Shown piece after piece: positions 24,778-33,785 of a DNA stretch of 64,000 nt; within the stretch, counting starts at the first letter, position 1; each line of letters opens with the position of its first letter. A model generated the notes under the pieces. It was not told the origin of the DNA. It searched no databases and worked only from the letters and a program-made list of their open reading frames with translations. This DNA comes from Jiangella alkaliphila. Its GTDB lineage: Bacteria; Actinomycetota; Actinomycetes; Jiangellales; Jiangellaceae. The stretch spans positions 5,488,001 to 5,552,000 of the forward strand of contig NZ_LT629791.1 in assembly GCF_900105925.1 (NCBI RefSeq). The letters run 5' to 3'. The position numbers and the translations under genes are program-made.

Positions 24778-27292
24778 CGCGCAGCGCGTCCAGCACCTCG
24801 TCGAGGTCGTCGGGCTTGATCAGCACGTCGCGCGCCTTCGACCCCTCGGACGGGCCGACGATGCCGCGGCTCTCCATCAGGTCCATCAGCCGGCCGGCCT
24901 TGGCGAACCCGACCCGCAGCTTGCGCTGCAGCATCGACGTCGAGCCGAACTGCGTGTTGACGACCAGCTCGGCGGCCTGGCAGAGCAGGTCGAGGTCGTC
25001 GCCGATGTCCTCGTCGACCTCGCGCCTGGCCGCCGCGGGGGCCGTGACGTCCTCGCGGTAGGTCGGCTCCAGCTGCTCCTTGCAGTGGCCGACGACGGAA
25101 GCGATCTCGGACTCGGTGACCCAAGCGCCCTGGACGCGGATCGGCTTGCTCGCGCCCATCGGGAGGAACAGGCCGTCACCCTGACCGACCAGCTTCTCCG
25201 CGCCCGGCTGGTCCAGGATGACCCGCGAGTCGGCCAGCGACGACGTCGCGAACGCCAGCCGCGACGGCACGTTGGCCTTGATCAGGCCGGTGACGACGTC
25301 GACCGACGGCCGCTGCGTCGCCAGCACCAGGTGGATGCCGGCCGCGCGGGCTAGCTGGGTGATGCGGACGACCGAGTCCTCGACGTCGCGCGGGGCGATC
25401 ATCATGAGGTCGGCCAGCTCGTCGACGATGACCAGCAGGTACGGATACGGCGTCAGCACCCGCTCGCTGCCCTCGGGCGCCTTCACCTTGCCCGAGCGGA
25501 CCGCCTTGTTGAAGTCGTCGACGTGCCGGAAGCCGAAGTTGGCGAGGTCGTCGTAGCGCATGTCCATCTCGCGCACGACCCACTGCAGCGCCTCGGCCGC
25601 CTTCTTCGGGTTGGTGATGATCGGCGTGATGAGGTGCGGGATGCCCTCGTACGCGGACAGCTCCACCCGCTTGGGGTCGACCATGATCAGCCGGACCTCG
25701 TCGGGCGTCGCCCGCATGAGCACCGACGTGATCATCGAGTTGATGAAGCTGGACTTGCCGGAGCCGGTGGCGCCGGCGACCAGCAGGTGCGGCATCTTCG
25801 CCAGGTTCGTGACGACGAAGCCGCCCTCGACGTCTTTGCCCAGCCCGGCGATCATCGGGTGGTGGTCCTTGCGGGCCACCGACGACCGCATGACGTCGCC
25901 GAGGCTGACGATCTCCTTGTCGAGGTTCGGGATCTCGATGCCGATCGCCGACTTGCCCGGGATGGGCGACAGGATGCGCACCTCGGCGCTGGCGACGGCG
26001 TAGGAGATGTTCTTCGACAGCGCGGTGACCCGCTCGACCTTCACCGCGGTGCCCAGTTCGACCTCGTACCGGGTGACCGTCGGGCCGCGGGTGTAGCCGG
26101 TGACGACGGCGTCGATGTTGAACTGGTCGAACACGCCCATGAGCGACTCGACCACCGTGTCGGACGCGGCCGACTTGGCCTTGTGCGGGCTGCCCTGCCG
26201 GAGCAGGTCGCTGTTCGGCAGCGTGTAGGTGATGTCGCCGGACAGCGCCAGCTGCTCGACCCGTTGCGGGATCGGCGTGTGCGGCGGCGCCTCGGCCGGG
26301 CCGTCGGCGGCCTTCTTCTTCTTGCGCAGCTCGCGGGCGACCACGGCCGGCTCGGTCGGCGTCTCGTCCTCGCCGCCGAGGCCGCCGAGTTCCGCGGTGT
26401 CGGCGTCGTCGTCGGGTTCGGGGTCGGGCTTGCGCCGGCGCTTGGGCTTGTCGCGCAGCACCGGCGAGTCGTACGGCTCGTCGTCGGACGGCGCGAGACG
26501 GCCGCCCGCGTCGCCGTCCTCACCCTCGGCGAGCGGACGGCGGAAGCCCAGCCAGCCGCCCACGACCAGCGCGCCGGCCCGCAGCTGCGCCGTGACCTCG
26601 TACAGCGGGATGCCGGTGATGACCAGTACGCCGAACAGCGTCAGCAGCCCCAGCAGCGGGCCTGCCACGTACACCGTCAGCAGGTCGGCCAGGATGGTCG
26701 ACGAGACGTACCCGATGGCGCCGCCGGCCCGCTCCATGGCGATCTGCCCGTCGACCGGGCGCGGCATGCCGCCGGCGACGTGCGCCAGGCCCAGAGTGCC
26801 CAGCGCGAGGCAGGCCCAGCCGATGACCTGCCGGCCGCCGGGGCCGTTGCGGGCGGGGTGGCGCAGCGTGCGCCAGGCCGCCATGAGCAGCAGCACCGGC
26901 GCGACGTACGCGCCCGTGCCGATGGCGCCGGCGATGCCCTGGTAGACGGCCTCGTAGACGCGGCCCTCCAGCGTCCACCAGACCGACGCGGCGACGATGA
27001 ACGCCGTCCCGATGAGGAACAGCCCGACGCCGTCGCGGCGCTGGTCGGCCTCGAGGCTCGTGGCCGTGCGCCCGACGCTGCGGGTGACGCCGCCGACGAG
27101 GTGCGCGATGCCCATCCAGATGCCGACGAACATCCGGCCGATGCCGCCGAAGAACTGCGCGGCGAGACTCGGCTCCGGCGGCGGCGGCGGGGGCGGCTCA
27201 GGTGCGCGACGCTTGCGACCGCGAGCCGGGGTACGCCGTTTGGGGGTACCCGACGAGCTTCGCGACCGTGCCGTGGCTGTTCGGGTCGCCAT
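24770..27292 (-). CDS. ftsK: DNA translocase FtsK
   Basis: Septal DNA pump that moves chromosome termini at division, 840 residues. A basic, Pro-rich N-terminus is followed by four to five membrane segments (about 30-240), then an acidic linker. The motor domain has Walker A GATGSGKS near 505 and Walker [13 protein letters not shown] near 620. The C-terminal gamma winged-helix that reads polar KOPS sites is at about 765-835 ([27 protein letters not shown] region). ATG 27292 is preferred over GTG 27301. rnj lies upstream across a gap containing an inverted repeat. Confidence 0.95.
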   Translation of the reverse strand: MATRTATARSRSSSGTPKRRTPARGRKRRAPEPPPPPPPEPSLAAQFFGGIGRMFVGIWMGIAHLVGGVTRSVGRTATSLEADQRRDGVGLFLIGTAFIVAASVWWTLEGRVYEAVYQGIAGAIGTGAYVAPVLLLMAAWRTLRHPARNGPGGRQVIGWACLALGTLGLAHVAGGMPRPVDGQIAMERAGGAIGYVSSTILADLLTVYVAGPLLGLLTLFGVLVITGIPLYEVTAQLRAGALVVGGWLGFRRPLAEGEDGDAGGRLAPSDDEPYDSPVLRDKPKRRRKPDPEPDDDADTAELGGLGGEDETPTEPAVVARELRKKKKAADGPAEAPPHTPIPQRVEQLALSGDITYTLPNSDLLRQGSPHKAKSAASDTVVESLMGVFDQFNIDAVVTGYTRGPTVTRYEVELGTAVKVERVTALSKNISYAVASAEVRILSPIPGKSAIGIEIPNLDKEIVSLGDVMRSSVARKDHHPMIAGLGKDVEGGFVVTNLAKMPHLLVAGATGSGKSSFINSMITSVLMRATPDEVRLIMVDPKRVELSAYEGIPHLITPIITNPKKAAEALQWVVREMDMRYDDLANFGFRHVDDFNKAVRSGKVKAPEGSERVLTPYPYLLVIVDELADLMMIAPRDVEDSVVRITQLARAAGIHLVLATQRPSVDVVTGLIKANVPSRLAFATSSLADSRVILDQPGAEKLVGQGDGLFLPMGASKPIRVQGAWVTESEIASVVGHCKEQLEPTYREDVTAPAAARREVDEDIGDDLDLLCQAAELVVNTQFGSTSMLQRKLRVGFAKAGRLMDLMESRGIVGPSEGSKARDVLIKPDDLDEVLDALRGD

Positions 27293-27520
27293 GGAGATCA
27301 CACTACATCCGACACAGACGCATCTTCAGTCACACGAGCCCCGGCGCGTCGGCCGAAATGTCCGTAACCCCAGCTCGCGCGGAGGAATCCACCGCCTCCG
27401 CCGCCCACCCTCGTTGATCTTGGAGTAAGTACGGTATCTATCGGACATTTCACCCGGCAATGGCCGCTCTACCCCAAGATCAACAACTGAGGGCAGCCGA
27501 ACCGGGCGGCCGGCACGGGG
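27293..27520. other. ftsK-rnj intergenic region, no gene
   Basis: This 228-bp gap holds the ftsK promoter region and the inverted repeat at 27413-27484. The neighbourhood is less GC-rich than its flanks (AGTACGGTATCTATCGG). No coding features were recognised. Confidence 0.5.
27413..27484. repeat. inverted repeat of the GTTGATC(A/T)TGG family
   Basis: Arms GTTGATCTTGGAGTA (27413-27427) and its complement at 27470-27484 match at 14 of 15 positions around a 42-nt centre. The arm matches the outer arm of the 34632-34692 element (GTTGATCATGGAGAA) at 13 of 15. It lies between rnj (stop at 27521) and the ftsK start, so it could also end rnj transcripts. Confidence 0.6.
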
Positions 27521-29209
27521 TCAGGACTCGACGACGACCGGGATGATCATCGGACGGCGGCGCAGGCGGCCGCCGACCCAGCGGCCGATGGTGCGGCGCA
27601 CCGTCTGCTGCAGCTGGTAGGTGTCGGCGTTGCCGCCCTCGGCCGCCTTCTCCAGCGCCGCGACCAGCTCCGGCCGGATGTCGTCGAAGACGCTGTCGTC
27701 CTCGGCGAACCCGCGGGCGTGGATCTCCGGCCCGCCGGTGACCTTGCCGGTGACGGAGTCGACCACCACGACGACGGAGATGAAGCCCTCTTCGCCGAGG
27801 ATGCGGCGGTCCTTCAGCGACGCCTCGGCCACCCCGCCGACGTTGGAGCCGTCGACGTAGACGTAGCCGCACGGCACCGCGCCGACCACCTTCGCGACCC
27901 CGTCGAGGAGGTCGACGACGACACCGTCCTCGGCCAGTGCGACCCGCTCGCGCGGCACGCCCGACGCCACGGCGATGTCGGCGTTGGCGAACAGGTGCCG
28001 GGTCTCGCCGTGGATCGGCATGACGTTGCGCGGCTTGACCAGGTTGTACGTGAACAGCAGCTCACCGGCGGCGGCGTGCCCGGACGTGTGCACCTTGGCG
28101 TTGCCCTTGTGCACGACGGTGGCGCCCTCGCGGGTCAGGCCGTTGATGACCCGGGAGACGGCGTTCTCGTTGCCCGGGATCAGCGACGACGCCAGCACGA
28201 CGACGTCGCCCGGCTCGATGTGGATGGCCGGGTGGTCGCGGTTGGCGATGCGCGACAGCGCCGCCATCGGCTCGCCCTGCGAGCCGGTCGACATCAGCAC
28301 GACCTTGTTCGGCGGGAGGTCGTCGATGCTCTTGAGATCGACCAGCGTGCCGCCGGGGACGGTGAGGTAGCCGAGGTCGCGGGCGATGCCCATGTTGCGG
28401 ACCATCGACCGGCCGACGAACGCGACCTTGCGGCCGTGCGCGACGGCGACGTCGAGCACCTGCTGCACGCGGTGGACGTGGCTGGCGAACGAGGCGACGA
28501 CGACCCGCTGCGGCGCGCGGGCGAAGACGCCGTCGAGGACGTCGGCGATGTCGCGCTCGTGCGGCGTGTACCCGGGCACCTCGGCGTTGGTGGAGTCGGT
28601 CATGAACAGGTCGACGCCGGTGTCGCCGAGCCGCGCGAAGCCGTTGAGGTCGGTGAGCCGGCCGTCCAGCGGCAGCTGGTCCATCTTGAAGTCGCCGGTG
28701 TGCAGCACGAGGCCGGCCGGGGTGCGGATGGCCAGCGCCAGCGCGTCGGGGATGGAGTGGTTGACGGCCAGGAACTCGACCTCGAACGGGCCGAACCGCT
28801 CCGTCTGCCCCTCCTTGACCTGCAGCTGGTAGGCGTCGATGCGGTGCTCCTTGAGCTTCGCCTCGACCAGCGCGAGGGTCAGCCGGGAGCCGACGACGGG
28901 GATGTCGCGCTTCTCGCGCAGCAGGAACGGCACGGCGCCGATGTGGTCCTCGTGCCCGTGCGTGAGCACGATCGCCTCGACGTCGTCGAGGCGGTCCCGG
29001 ATGTACTCGAAGTCGGGCAGGATGAGGTCGACGCCGGGCTGGTTGTCCTCGGGGAACAGCACCCCGCAGTCGACGATCAGCAGCCGCCCGGCGTACTCGA
29101 ACACGGTCATGTTGCGGCCGACCTCGCCGAGCCCGCCGAGCGGGACGACGCGCAGCGCGGCGGGGTCGAGCGGTGGCGGCGAGGGCAGTTCGGGATGCGG
29201 ATGGCTCAT
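27521..29209 (-). CDS. rnj: ribonuclease J
   Basis: Metallo-beta-lactamase/beta-CASP ribonuclease with endo- and 5'-3' exonuclease activity, 562 residues, acting in rRNA and mRNA processing. The metal site motif HGHEDHIG is near residues 83-90, with further His in VNHSIPDALA and SGHAA. The beta-CASP insert and the C-terminal domain are complete. Its stop is 3' of the dapA cluster: rnj ATG overlaps the dapA stop (ATGA at 29206-29209). dapA-rnj-ftsK is the conserved actinobacterial order. Confidence 0.95.
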   Translation of the reverse strand: MSHPHPELPSPPPLDPAALRVVPLGGLGEVGRNMTVFEYAGRLLIVDCGVLFPEDNQPGVDLILPDFEYIRDRLDDVEAIVLTHGHEDHIGAVPFLLREKRDIPVVGSRLTLALVEAKLKEHRIDAYQLQVKEGQTERFGPFEVEFLAVNHSIPDALALAIRTPAGLVLHTGDFKMDQLPLDGRLTDLNGFARLGDTGVDLFMTDSTNAEVPGYTPHERDIADVLDGVFARAPQRVVVASFASHVHRVQQVLDVAVAHGRKVAFVGRSMVRNMGIARDLGYLTVPGGTLVDLKSIDDLPPNKVVLMSTGSQGEPMAALSRIANRDHPAIHIEPGDVVVLASSLIPGNENAVSRVINGLTREGATVVHKGNAKVHTSGHAAAGELLFTYNLVKPRNVMPIHGETRHLFANADIAVASGVPRERVALAEDGVVVDLLDGVAKVVGAVPCGYVYVDGSNVGGVAEASLKDRRILGEEGFISVVVVVDSVTGKVTGGPEIHARGFAEDDSVFDDIRPELVAALEKAAEGGNADTYQLQQTVRRTIGRWVGGRLRRRPMIIPVVVES

Positions 29210-30138
29210 GCGAGCCCCGCCTCGGCGAGGTCGGCGCGCAGCAGCGCGACCTGCTCGTCGGTGGCGGGGATGAGGGGGGAACGGACCGTGCGGTTGCGGA
29301 TGACGCCGCGCAGCTGGACGGCTGCCTTGGCCATGATGGCTCCTTGGGTTCGGGTCATGATGCCGCGCACGGCCGGGATGAGCCGCCGGTGCAGCTCGAG
29401 GGCCCGGGGCAGATCGCCGGAGTCGAGGGCGCGGATCAGCTGCGCGTACTCGGCGGCCGCGACGTGGGCGACCACGCTGACCAGGCCGACGGCGCCGTGC
29501 GTGAGCAGGGCGAGGTTGAGGGCGTCGTCGCCGCAGTAGTAGGCCAGCCCGGTGCGGGCCATGACCTCGGACGACGCGAACACGTCGCCCTTGGCGTCCT
29601 TGACGGCGACGATGCGGTCGTGCTCGGCCAGCCGGATCAGCGTGGCGGTCTCGATGGCCACGCCGGTGCGGACCGGGATGTCGTAGAGCATGACCGGCAG
29701 GTCGGTGGCCGACGCGACCGCGGTGAAGTGCTGGTACAGCGCCTCCTGCGGCGGCCGGCTGTAGTACGGCGTGACGAGGAGCAGCCCGTGCGCGCCGGCC
29801 TTCTGCGCGGCCTGGGCCAGCTCACTGGTGTGCCGGGTGTCGTTGGTGCCGACCCCGGCGACGACGCGGGCGCGCGAGCCGACGGCTTCGAGCACCGCCC
29901 GCAGGATGTGGTCCTTCTCGGCGTCGGAGGTGGTGGGGCTCTCGCCCGTGGTGCCGGACACGACGATGCCGTCGGCGCCGTCGGCGACGAGCTTCTCCGC
30001 CAGGGCGGCGGTCCCCTCGAGGTCGAGGCCGCCGTCGTCGAGGAACGGCGTGACCAGGGCGACCGACAGGCGGCCGAAGGGTGCGGCCCCCGGCGCGCCG
30101 GTGGTGGCGGCGGCGAGGGTGAAGAGCTCGTCAGACAT
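29206..30138 (-). CDS. dapA: 4-hydroxy-tetrahydrodipicolinate synthase
   Basis: Condenses pyruvate with aspartate semialdehyde in the lysine/diaminopimelate pathway; cytoplasmic tetramer, 310 residues. The Schiff-base lysine is in AVKDAKGD near 175, the catalytic Tyr in YDIPVRTG near 147, and the GTTGESPT substrate loop near 60. thyX, which often precedes dapA in related bacteria, is not present here. dapB of the same pathway lies 17 kb away (47225-47965). Translational coupling to rnj is likely by an ATGA overlap. Confidence 0.95.
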   Translation of the reverse strand: MSDELFTLAAATTGAPGAAPFGRLSVALVTPFLDDGGLDLEGTAALAEKLVADGADGIVVSGTTGESPTTSDAEKDHILRAVLEAVGSRARVVAGVGTNDTRHTSELAQAAQKAGAHGLLLVTPYYSRPPQEALYQHFTAVASATDLPVMLYDIPVRTGVAIETATLIRLAEHDRIVAVKDAKGDVFASSEVMARTGLAYYCGDDALNLALLTHGAVGLVSVVAHVAAAEYAQLIRALDSGDLPRALELHRRLIPAVRGIMTRTQGAIMAKAAVQLRGVIRNRTVRSPLIPATDEQVALLRADLAEAGLA

Positions 30139-30180
30139 GGGTGAAGGTTACCGTGATCCGCGCCCGCGGGCCGACTCGCC

Positions 30181-31314
30181 TCACTGTCCGGCGCTGGTCA
30201 GGGCGACGGCCCTGGCGCGAGTCTCGCTCACCCCGGCGAGCACCTCGGCCAGCCGCGGGTCGGACTGGACGTCGGCGCCGGCGTGCCGCAGCCTCGTGAC
30301 GAGGAACGCGAGCTCGGTGACGGCGCCCTGGTAGGCGCGGACGGCGCGCGCGGCGTCGCGGCCGTACTGCGACTTCATCGCCGCGGTCCAGCGGTGCCGG
30401 CTGCGCATGGTCGTCAGCAGGTCGACCTCGTACCACGGGATCCAGCCGGCCTGCACGAACTCGCCCAGCCGCTCGGCGACGACGCGCTGCTCGCGGCGGC
30501 GCTGCCACAGCGCGGTGCTGAGCATCGCGGCGAACAGCGGCACCATGACGACGACGTAGACGGCGACGAAGCCCTGCCCGTCGTCCCACAGCGCCGACGC
30601 GTTCCACAGCGCGTGCAGCCCGGCGGCCAGCAGGTACCCGACGAGCGGCAGCACCACCCGGGCCCGGGTCGAGTGGCGTTGCGCGGCGATGCCGACGGCG
30701 ATGCCGATGAACACGGTGAACAGCGGGTGCGCGAACGGCGAGAAGATGCCGCGCACGACGAACACGGTGTAGCCGTCGATCGACGCGGTGTCGAAGGCCC
30801 GGCCCAGGTAGAGGATGTTCTCGACGAACGCGAACCCGGCCGCCACCAGCCCGGCGTAGACGATGCCGTCGACCAGCCCGTCCAGCTCGTCGCGCCACCA
30901 CCACAGCAGGCCGACGAGGAACGCGCCCTTCAGCGCCTCCTCGACGAACGGCGCCGACACCACCGACGACGTGTACTCGCCGTAGGTGACCGCGACGAGC
31001 GAGTTCACCAGCAGCGCGCCCAGCGTCGCGACGCCGCCGCCCCACAGGAACGCCGCCAGCATCGTCCGTCCGGGCTCGGGCTCCCAGCGGTCCAGCCACA
31101 GGAACGCGCCGACGACGACCACGACCGGCAGCAGCGCGAACAGCGTCGCGACGGCGACGGTGGACGGCGCGAGGTCGCCGACCGCGAGCCCGAGCACCAC
31201 GACCGCGCTCCCGGCCGCCGCGACCAGCCCGAGCACCGGCCAGAGGACGCGGCGGCGCTGCTGCCGGCTCCACGGCTGGTGCTGGGCGGGGGCCCGGCTC
31301 ACGGGCCCGGTCAT
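30181..31314 (-). CDS. PrsW-family intramembrane metalloprotease
   Basis: Polytopic membrane protein of 377 residues of the PrsW/CAAX-like glutamic-type protease superfamily. PrsW in Bacillus cleaves an anti-sigma factor; the target here is unknown. Conserved active-site motifs are visible in order: VEEALKG (EExxK) near 125, FAFVENILY near 160 and HPLFT near 195. About eight hydrophobic segments precede a soluble C-terminal region of about 110 residues. No sigma/anti-sigma pair lies next to it. Start ATG 31314 (another ATG does not fit better). Confidence 0.88.
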   Translation of the reverse strand: MTGPVSRAPAQHQPWSRQQRRRVLWPVLGLVAAAGSAVVVLGLAVGDLAPSTVAVATLFALLPVVVVVGAFLWLDRWEPEPGRTMLAAFLWGGGVATLGALLVNSLVAVTYGEYTSSVVSAPFVEEALKGAFLVGLLWWWRDELDGLVDGIVYAGLVAAGFAFVENILYLGRAFDTASIDGYTVFVVRGIFSPFAHPLFTVFIGIAVGIAAQRHSTRARVVLPLVGYLLAAGLHALWNASALWDDGQGFVAVYVVVMVPLFAAMLSTALWQRRREQRVVAERLGEFVQAGWIPWYEVDLLTTMRSRHRWTAAMKSQYGRDAARAVRAYQGAVTELAFLVTRLRHAGADVQSDPRLAEVLAGVSETRARAVALTSAGQ

Positions 31315-31414
31315 GGGGCTGTCACATGCCGATCTCGGGTCGGTCGATGGCCGCAGGAACGGTCACACCGGTCCGTGGCGTTGCACCGACGATTCGAGGA
31401 ACCTTCGGCCCCTC

Positions 31415-32074
31415 TCATCGCCGGTCTCTCCCGACCCTCGGGGTGACGTCGACGAGCAGCGGGCCGGTTCCGTCGACCCGGATGTGGGCGGGGCTGGCGG
31501 CGACGAGGTCGGCCTCCAGTTGCCGCGCCTCGTGGGTGGACACGACGCCGACGACGGCCATGCCGGCCGCCCGGGCCGCGGCGATGCCGCTGGGCGCGTC
31601 CTCGACGACGACGCACCGCGCGGGGTCGGCGCCCAGCCGCTGGGCGCCGAGCAGGTACGGCTCGGGGTGCGGCTTGCCGCGCAGGACGTCGTCGGCGGTG
31701 ACGATGACGGCGGCCGGCTCCAGCCCGGCGGCGCGCATGCGGGCGGTGGCGATGACGGTGCTGCCGGACGTGACGATGGCGCGGCGGTCCGCCGGGATGG
31801 ACGCCAGCAGCTCCGCCGCGCCGGGCATCGGGCGGACCGTGCCGGCGTCCTCGATCTCGATCTCGTCGATGCGGGCCAGGGCGGCGCTGACCTGCGGTCC
31901 CGGCAGCAGGCCGGCCACGATGTCGGCGGTGGTGCGGCCGTGCGCGCCGGCCAGGCGGGCCGGGTCGACGTCGTACTGACGGCACCAGCGCAGCCAGCTG
32001 CGCGCGATGGAGTCGGTCGAGTCGACCAGCGTCCCGTCGAGGTCGAGCAGGATCGCTTCGGCTTTCAGCACCAC
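31415..32074 (-). CDS. HAD-superfamily hydrolase (phosphatase-like)
   Basis: Cytoplasmic HAD phosphatase of 219 residues, similar to sugar-phosphatase YfbT/GPP type. Motif I DLDGTLVDST lies at about 11-20, motif II TSGST near 110, the conserved Lys in RGKPHPEPYLLG near 150 and motif III VVVEDAPSGIAAA near 173. The substrate is probably a small phosphorylated sugar or polyol, but this is inference. GTG 32074 is 8 nt after TAGGGT, so a leaderless start is likely; GTG 32071 is next in frame. Confidence 0.9.
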   Translation of the reverse strand: MVLKAEAILLDLDGTLVDSTDSIARSWLRWCRQYDVDPARLAGAHGRTTADIVAGLLPGPQVSAALARIDEIEIEDAGTVRPMPGAAELLASIPADRRAIVTSGSTVIATARMRAAGLEPAAVIVTADDVLRGKPHPEPYLLGAQRLGADPARCVVVEDAPSGIAAARAAGMAVVGVVSTHEARQLEADLVAASPAHIRVDGTGPLLVDVTPRVGRDRR

Positions 32075-32105
32075 GACAAGGGACCCTATCGGGCAGACGC
32101 CGGCC

Positions 32106-32825
32106 TTAGGCGTCGCGGCGGGCGAGCACGGCGGCGGCGACGGCGAGCAGCGCGGCCGTCCATACGGCCATGACCAGCCCGCCGGGCAGCGGCGCGAGCG
32201 CGTCGTCGATCGCCAGCCGGTCGCTGCCGGCGATCATCCGCATGCCGGCCAGGTCGGGCAGATACCGCGCCAGCGGCGTGACCTTGGACAGCAGGAACGA
32301 CACCGACACCACCGAACCGTTGGCCACCAGCACGATCAGCGGGACGACGCCGCTGCGGGTCAGGACGGTGATCGCCAGCGCGATGAGCGCGGTGAGCGTC
32401 GCGTACGCGGCGGCGCCGAGCCAGCGGCCGGGTTCGACCTCCCCCGCGTCATCGCCGACGGCCCGCGCGACCAGGAGCGCGGCGGGCATCGCGACGACGG
32501 CTGCCGCGGCGACGAGGGCGACGACGGTCACCGCCTTCGCGACCAGCACCGTCGCCCGGCGCGGCATGGCGGCGAACGTGGTCGCGATCGGCCGGGCGCC
32601 GCTGTACTCGCTGCCGACCACGACGACGCCGATGACGATCGCGCCGAGGGTCAGCAGCGGGGCCGCGGACATGGCGGCGTCGGCGGCGGAGTCGCCCGCG
32701 CCCTGCGACGCGTTGAGAGCCGCCAGCGCGACCGGCCCGGCGACCGCGACGGCCAGCCCGGCGATCGCCGCGGGCAGGGTGAGCGCCTTGCGCAGCTCCG
32801 CCGCCACGGCGTCGAGCGCGGTCAC
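32106..32825 (-). CDS. ABC transporter permease
   Basis: Integral membrane protein of 239 residues with about six hydrophobic segments, of the ABC-2/NatB-like type found with small exporters. It contains EYSGARPIATT, a motif typical of ABC-2 permeases acting with CcmA-type ATPases. It overlaps the ATPase gene upstream by a GTGA, so both subunits are co-translated. The substrate is unknown. The neighbouring divergent two-component genes may regulate it. Confidence 0.85.
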   Translation of the reverse strand: MTALDAVAAELRKALTLPAAIAGLAVAVAGPVALAALNASQGAGDSAADAAMSAAPLLTLGAIVIGVVVVGSEYSGARPIATTFAAMPRRATVLVAKAVTVVALVAAAAVVAMPAALLVARAVGDDAGEVEPGRWLGAAAYATLTALIALAITVLTRSGVVPLIVLVANGSVVSVSFLLSKVTPLARYLPDLAGMRMIAGSDRLAIDDALAPLPGGLVMAVWTAALLAVAAAVLARRDA

Positions 32826-33523
32826 GACGCACCGCCGGTCAGCGCGAAGAACGCGTCCTCCAGCGTCGGGTGCCCGGCGGTGACGCGGTCCAGCGGCCCG
32901 GCCGCCACGATCCGGCCGGCGGCGATCACGACGAGGTCGTCGGCCAGTTCGGCGACCTCGCCCATGAGGTGGCTCGACAGCAGCACCGTCCCGCCGTCGT
33001 CCGCGTACGAGCGCAGCAGCCCGCGGATCCACCGGATGCCCTCCGGGTCCAGCCCGTTCACCGGCTCGTCCAGCACCAGCGCGGCCGGCTCGCCGAGCAG
33101 CGCGGCGGCCAGGCCCAGCCGCTGCCCCATCCCCAGCGACAGCCGGCCGGCCCGGGTGCGGCCGGCGCCGGCCAGGCCGACCTGCTCCAGCACCTCCCCG
33201 ACCCGCCGCCGCGGGATGGCGTTGCTGCGCGCCACCCAGGCCAGGTGCTGACGGGCGGAGCGGGACCGGTGCGCGCCGGAGCCGTCCAGCACCGACCCGA
33301 CGACGTGCAGCGGCCGCCGCAGCGCACGGTACGGCCGGCCACTGACCAGCGCCGCGCCGGACGTCGGCCGGTCCAGCCCGAGCAGGATCCGCAGCGTCGA
33401 GGACTTGCCGGCGCCGTTCGGCCCGAGGAACGCGGTCACCCGGCCGGGCTCGGCCCCGAACGTCACGCCGGAGAGCACGTCGCGGGCGCCGCGGCGTTTC
33501 ACCACATCGTCGAAGGTCAGCAT
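32822..33523 (-). CDS. ABC transporter ATP-binding protein
   Basis: CcmA/NatA-type exporter ATPase of 233 residues. Walker A GPNGAGKS is at about 35-42, the signature LSLGMGQR near 129, Walker B LVLDEPVNGLDP near 150 and the H-loop SSHLMGE near 187. It forms a transporter with the following permease. Its promoter lies in the 262-bp gap that also contains a miniature transposable element. A histidine kinase and response regulator are transcribed away from it on the other side of that element. Confidence 0.92.
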   Translation of the reverse strand: MLTFDDVVKRRGARDVLSGVTFGAEPGRVTAFLGPNGAGKSSTLRILLGLDRPTSGAALVSGRPYRALRRPLHVVGSVLDGSGAHRSRSARQHLAWVARSNAIPRRRVGEVLEQVGLAGAGRTRAGRLSLGMGQRLGLAAALLGEPAALVLDEPVNGLDPEGIRWIRGLLRSYADDGGTVLLSSHLMGEVAELADDLVVIAAGRIVAAGPLDRVTAGHPTLEDAFFALTGGAS

Positions 33524-33609
33524 GGGCCCATGTCAGCCGAGCTCAAGCCTGTTGTCATCGGACCACGGTCGCTCGGACCCTGGTCCGATGCCGGGGCTCG
33601 GCGCCGTCC

Positions 33610-33776
33610 TTAGGGTGTGTCTCCCGGGTCTCGGCCGTAGCGAGCGGCGTCCAGGTGGATGCCTCGCAAGGCCGAGAAAGGAGTCATAGCGGGGTTCTAT
33701 GACGACTGACGAGAACGCAGCGCGGCGCCGCCTGGGCGTCGCGCAGTAGGCCATGGACCCGGGAGACACACCCTAA
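33610..33776. mobile_element. 167-bp MITE-like element with 21-bp perfect terminal inverted repeats
   Basis: Ends 33610-33630 and 33756-33776 are perfect 21-bp inverted repeats (TTAGGGTGTGTCTCCCGGG and on). TA occurs at both boundaries, which would fit TA target duplication as used by IS630/Tc1-type elements. Inner sequences continue to pair imperfectly. Inside, AAAGGAG precedes a 16-codon frame (33699-33749, MTTDENAARRRLGVAQ), which may be the remnant start of a transposase. It separates the ABC ATPase gene from the histidine kinase gene. Confidence 0.75.
33699..33749 (+). pseudogene. 16-codon remnant frame inside the MITE-like element
   Basis: ATG 33699 is followed by 15 further codons and TAG at 33747-33749, behind an AAAGGAG site at 33678-33684. 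A GTCATAG/CTATGAC hairpin (33683-33703) covers the start codon. It may be the truncated N-terminus of the parent transposase. No function is claimed. Confidence 0.35.
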
Positions 33777-33779
33777 ACT
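33774..33779 (+). promoter_or_regulatory. -10-like TAAACT formed at the MITE right boundary
   Basis: TAAACT at 33774-33779 straddles the right end of the element (CCCTAA is inside, ACT outside). It is 6 nt before the histidine kinase ATG, the spacing seen at other leaderless starts in this window. The insertion therefore supplies half of the kinase promoter core. Confidence 0.45.
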
Positions 33780-33785
33780 CGCGGG

